Part shown: positions 61,795 through 64,000 of the stretch, in pieces | How the letters are laid out: every line of letters begins with the position of its first letter | Numbering within the stretch: position 1 is the stretch's first letter | Source of the DNA: Rotaria sp. Silwood1 | Taxonomy: Eukaryota > Rotifera > Eurotatoria > Philodinida > Philodinidae | Assembly: GCA_905250075.1 (NCBI GenBank) | Contig: CAJNOP010000004.1 | Span: 4,046,952 to 4,110,951 of the forward strand | Reading direction: 5' to 3' | DNA: 64,000 bases | Notes under the pieces: model-generated | Database searches by the model: none | Seen by the model: the letters and a program-made list of their open reading frames with translations, nothing else | What the model was told of the DNA's origin: nothing | Translations under genes and position numbers: made by a program

Positions 61795-64000
61795 ATTGAA
61801 AATGACAACAATGAACAGACAGAAACATGGAATAGGTAAAAATATGGAATACGTAATTCGCTCTGATTTGATATCGATATTACAAAAGAAAAATGGCTGA
61901 CCGAAAAGAAAGTAGTAAACAAATCGAATATGATTCATCATTTCTATCAAATTCTTTTCAGATTATTATTGCATTATAAATAGTGAATTAATTGATCAAT
62001 TTACTTTTATCTTATTAGTGATAAATACTTTTTTCGTTTCTAACCGATTGATAATCTATCCATCTGTTGAGTCAATTATTAAGACTATATCAGTGCCGTT
62101 GTTATCAATTGAACTTACCTGATAAAAATAATTGTCTCTTCTGCAAATAATGCAAAACAATATATTAATATTGTTCATTTGATCAAATAAAAAGGTTTTC
62201 CTTTCAACTTAACATCAAAATCAAAGAGATAATTTTGTATTTCGATTGAAAACAATCAAATCGTTAAAGTACTAAAAGACTTTACATAAAAGCATTTTTG
62301 AAAACTAAACGGTATACTTGTAGAAATTCTAAAGAATCTCTTTTCAGATTTTTTTTCTTGAAATGATTAGACTTTTCAAAAACATCATCCCATTTTAGTT
62401 AGCGATGTGAAAGAATATGAATCTACATTCTGCTGACTATCGTATTCATGTCATTCATGTCAATAATTTTGCAAACTACATTTTGTGTTTAAGATACTTG
62501 ATTAAATTACAAATGATAAAGATCCTTCATTTCAGTTATATTATGATGTTTTAGAAATTTCTCTTGCGAGTATGTGACATATAAAACTATACCATAATCA
62601 TTGCACTTCTACTTTGATAATAAGGAATCATACTGTAGTTTTTTAAAGTTCCAACAATTATTGTAATTTTCATGTATGAGTTTCTTACACCCTTAAGATC
62701 AATATTAAATGTAGTTTTTTTCTTTTTAGTTTTTGTTTCAATATCTTTTTTTTATTAGGTTTGGTTTAGTTTTTGATGCATTTATATTGATTCGAGATGC
62801 TTGTTTTAATTCTCGAGATAAAATGGACCACTCTAGAAGAATTAGTTTGATTTTTTTATTTTCTTCTGATAAATATCAAATGAATTTAACCTTCTTTCCA
62901 TTTATTTAAAATGAAATGTTTTTCATGATCATGTTTTTTTGAATCATGTAAAGTTCGAAAACTTGAATTAAAATTTAATTTAAGTTTTAATTTATAATCA
63001 TAATCATTTATTGGATTTTCAATTAATGGATGTGGTGTCATTGAGTAATTCCTTTTAAAACAATACTAAATAAATATCAAAGTGATCTTTTCACGTATGA
63101 ATTAAATAATTATATATACCGGATATACAGGTGATGGTTCAGTTACAGTAGCTGGTAAACTATCTTTGGATAATCTTAATATATCGATGGTAAAAGATGC
63201 ATGACCACGACCAAAAGCCGTTTATGATGAAATAAACGTCAATGAAAACGACACTTATGTAAATCAATTAATTTGAACACAGCAAAGAAACATTTTGAAA
63301 CAGATTTTCGATCGATGTTATCAAAGGAAAAAGTCCGATTTAACAGAGAGCACTAGTGATCGAAAAACATATATATGATCATATAATTATTAAATGAGTT
63401 AACTATGGAGAAAAGGTCATTAGGATGAGGATGAATGTTGTGACGAAATAATCAATGAAGGTAAGAAAGATAGGATTTATTCACATTCACTCATACCAAA
63501 AATAATCAATTTTTGTCATGTTTAAATGTATTTCCGATAGAGAAGAAAATAGAGATTATACAGATTGCAATATATTAACACGATAATGAAATGATAGAGT
63601 ATGATTCGAAGTTGACTACTTGTGAAATTTTTCCTAGAGTGAACAAGAACCTGTTAAAAATAGAAAAAGTCTACAATGAGTTATCTACTTTGATCTTTCT
63701 TCTCAAAATATAGTCAACATACTAAAATTTTCGCTTATATTACATAATATCTCATTCAATATCGAATATTGAATTTTTTTTTTATCTAAAACATTGTCCG
63801 CAAAAATATTTCAACATTATTGAAAATTAGAATTTTTGATTCGATAAAATTTCAGCTGAAGAACTCTAATGTTGGGATTGTTCTGATGTGTTGTGATACT
63901 TTATGAAAAGAATTTAATTAGGACACCAAAGTTTATATTACTTATATAAATCTAATCCATCATTTTGTCAAAAGAATGTCTCTACCTACACTGAGGATGT
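61795..64000. other. Upstream flank of the minus-strand F-box gene; possible gene remnant at 62886-63215
   Basis: Mostly non-coding. On the minus strand two exon-like stretches occur: about 63130-63215 (GRGHASFTIDILRL, then KDSLPATVTEPSPVYP, before a GTATAT donor) and 62886-63045 (NYSMTPHPLIENPINDYDY ending at TAA 62886-62888). The first cannot be extended upstream past a stop, and the best splice between them breaks the frame. I regard them as a decayed or incomplete gene of unknown family. Confidence 0.35.

Noticed and set aside
62886-63215. Two-exon minus-strand gene near the right end
   Set aside because: The only good splice between the two stretches breaks the frame and the first stretch has no start or acceptor; kept only as a possible remnant.
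1-64000. tRNA, rRNA, CRISPR or bacterial operon features
   Set aside because: None seen on either strand; gene structure is entirely eukaryotic.

Overview
This window is animal nuclear DNA. It is very A+T-rich, has GT..AG introns mostly 50-80 bp long, and carries metazoan genes (Dbl-family RhoGEF, nuclear receptors, 7TM receptor, AAGAB, ATG16L, C5orf34). Short A/T introns, arginine codons dominated by CGT/CGA, fast-evolving F-box/LRR-like genes and unusual nuclear receptors point to a bdelloid rotifer, perhaps Rotaria-like. That assignment is an inference from gene style, not from a search.

Layout. 1-4.7 kb: mostly non-coding, with one possible microprotein at 3.7 kb. 4.8-14.8 kb: a 23-exon Dbs/MCF2L-type RhoGEF (SEC14, spectrin-like, DH, PH). 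14.8-24.0 kb: a gene desert with imperfect palindromes. 24.0-32.1 kb: two tandem nuclear receptors with identical intron positions, separated by a decayed mariner whose two ends are still recognisable. 32.1-34.8 kb: a large imperfect inverted repeat and a dispersed repeat. 34.8-38.6 kb: AAGAB on the minus strand, with a complete plus-strand GPCR gene filling one of its introns. 39.6-41.1 kb: a decayed non-LTR retrotransposon. 42.1-48.9 kb: two tandem ATG16L-like genes 201 bp apart; the second is interrupted by a 100-N assembly gap and its last exon has two tryptophan codons replaced by stops. 49.9-52.6 kb: a C5orf34 homologue. 53.5-54.4 kb: a terminal-inverted-repeat element with repeated GAGCAAT motifs. 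57.1-61.8 kb: two convergent F-box genes and a relic of a third. The minus-strand F-box gene is split by a 276-bp foldback transposon of much higher G+C, flanked by an imperfect 8-bp target duplication. 61.8-64 kb: no convincing gene.

Exon models were built by hand from splice signals and reading-frame phase. For the RhoGEF, AAGAB, GPCR, both nuclear receptors, ATG16L copy 1, C5orf34 and the F-box genes, every junction keeps phase and the total is a multiple of three. The genes do not form one pathway. The linked sets are the two ATG16L-like genes (autophagy conjugation), the two nuclear receptors and the F-box group, each best explained by local duplication. No prokaryote-type system, CRISPR array, rRNA or tRNA was seen. 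The most interesting items are the foldback insertion whose removal exactly restores an F-box reading frame, the receptor gene nested in AAGAB, and the diverging ATG16L pair.
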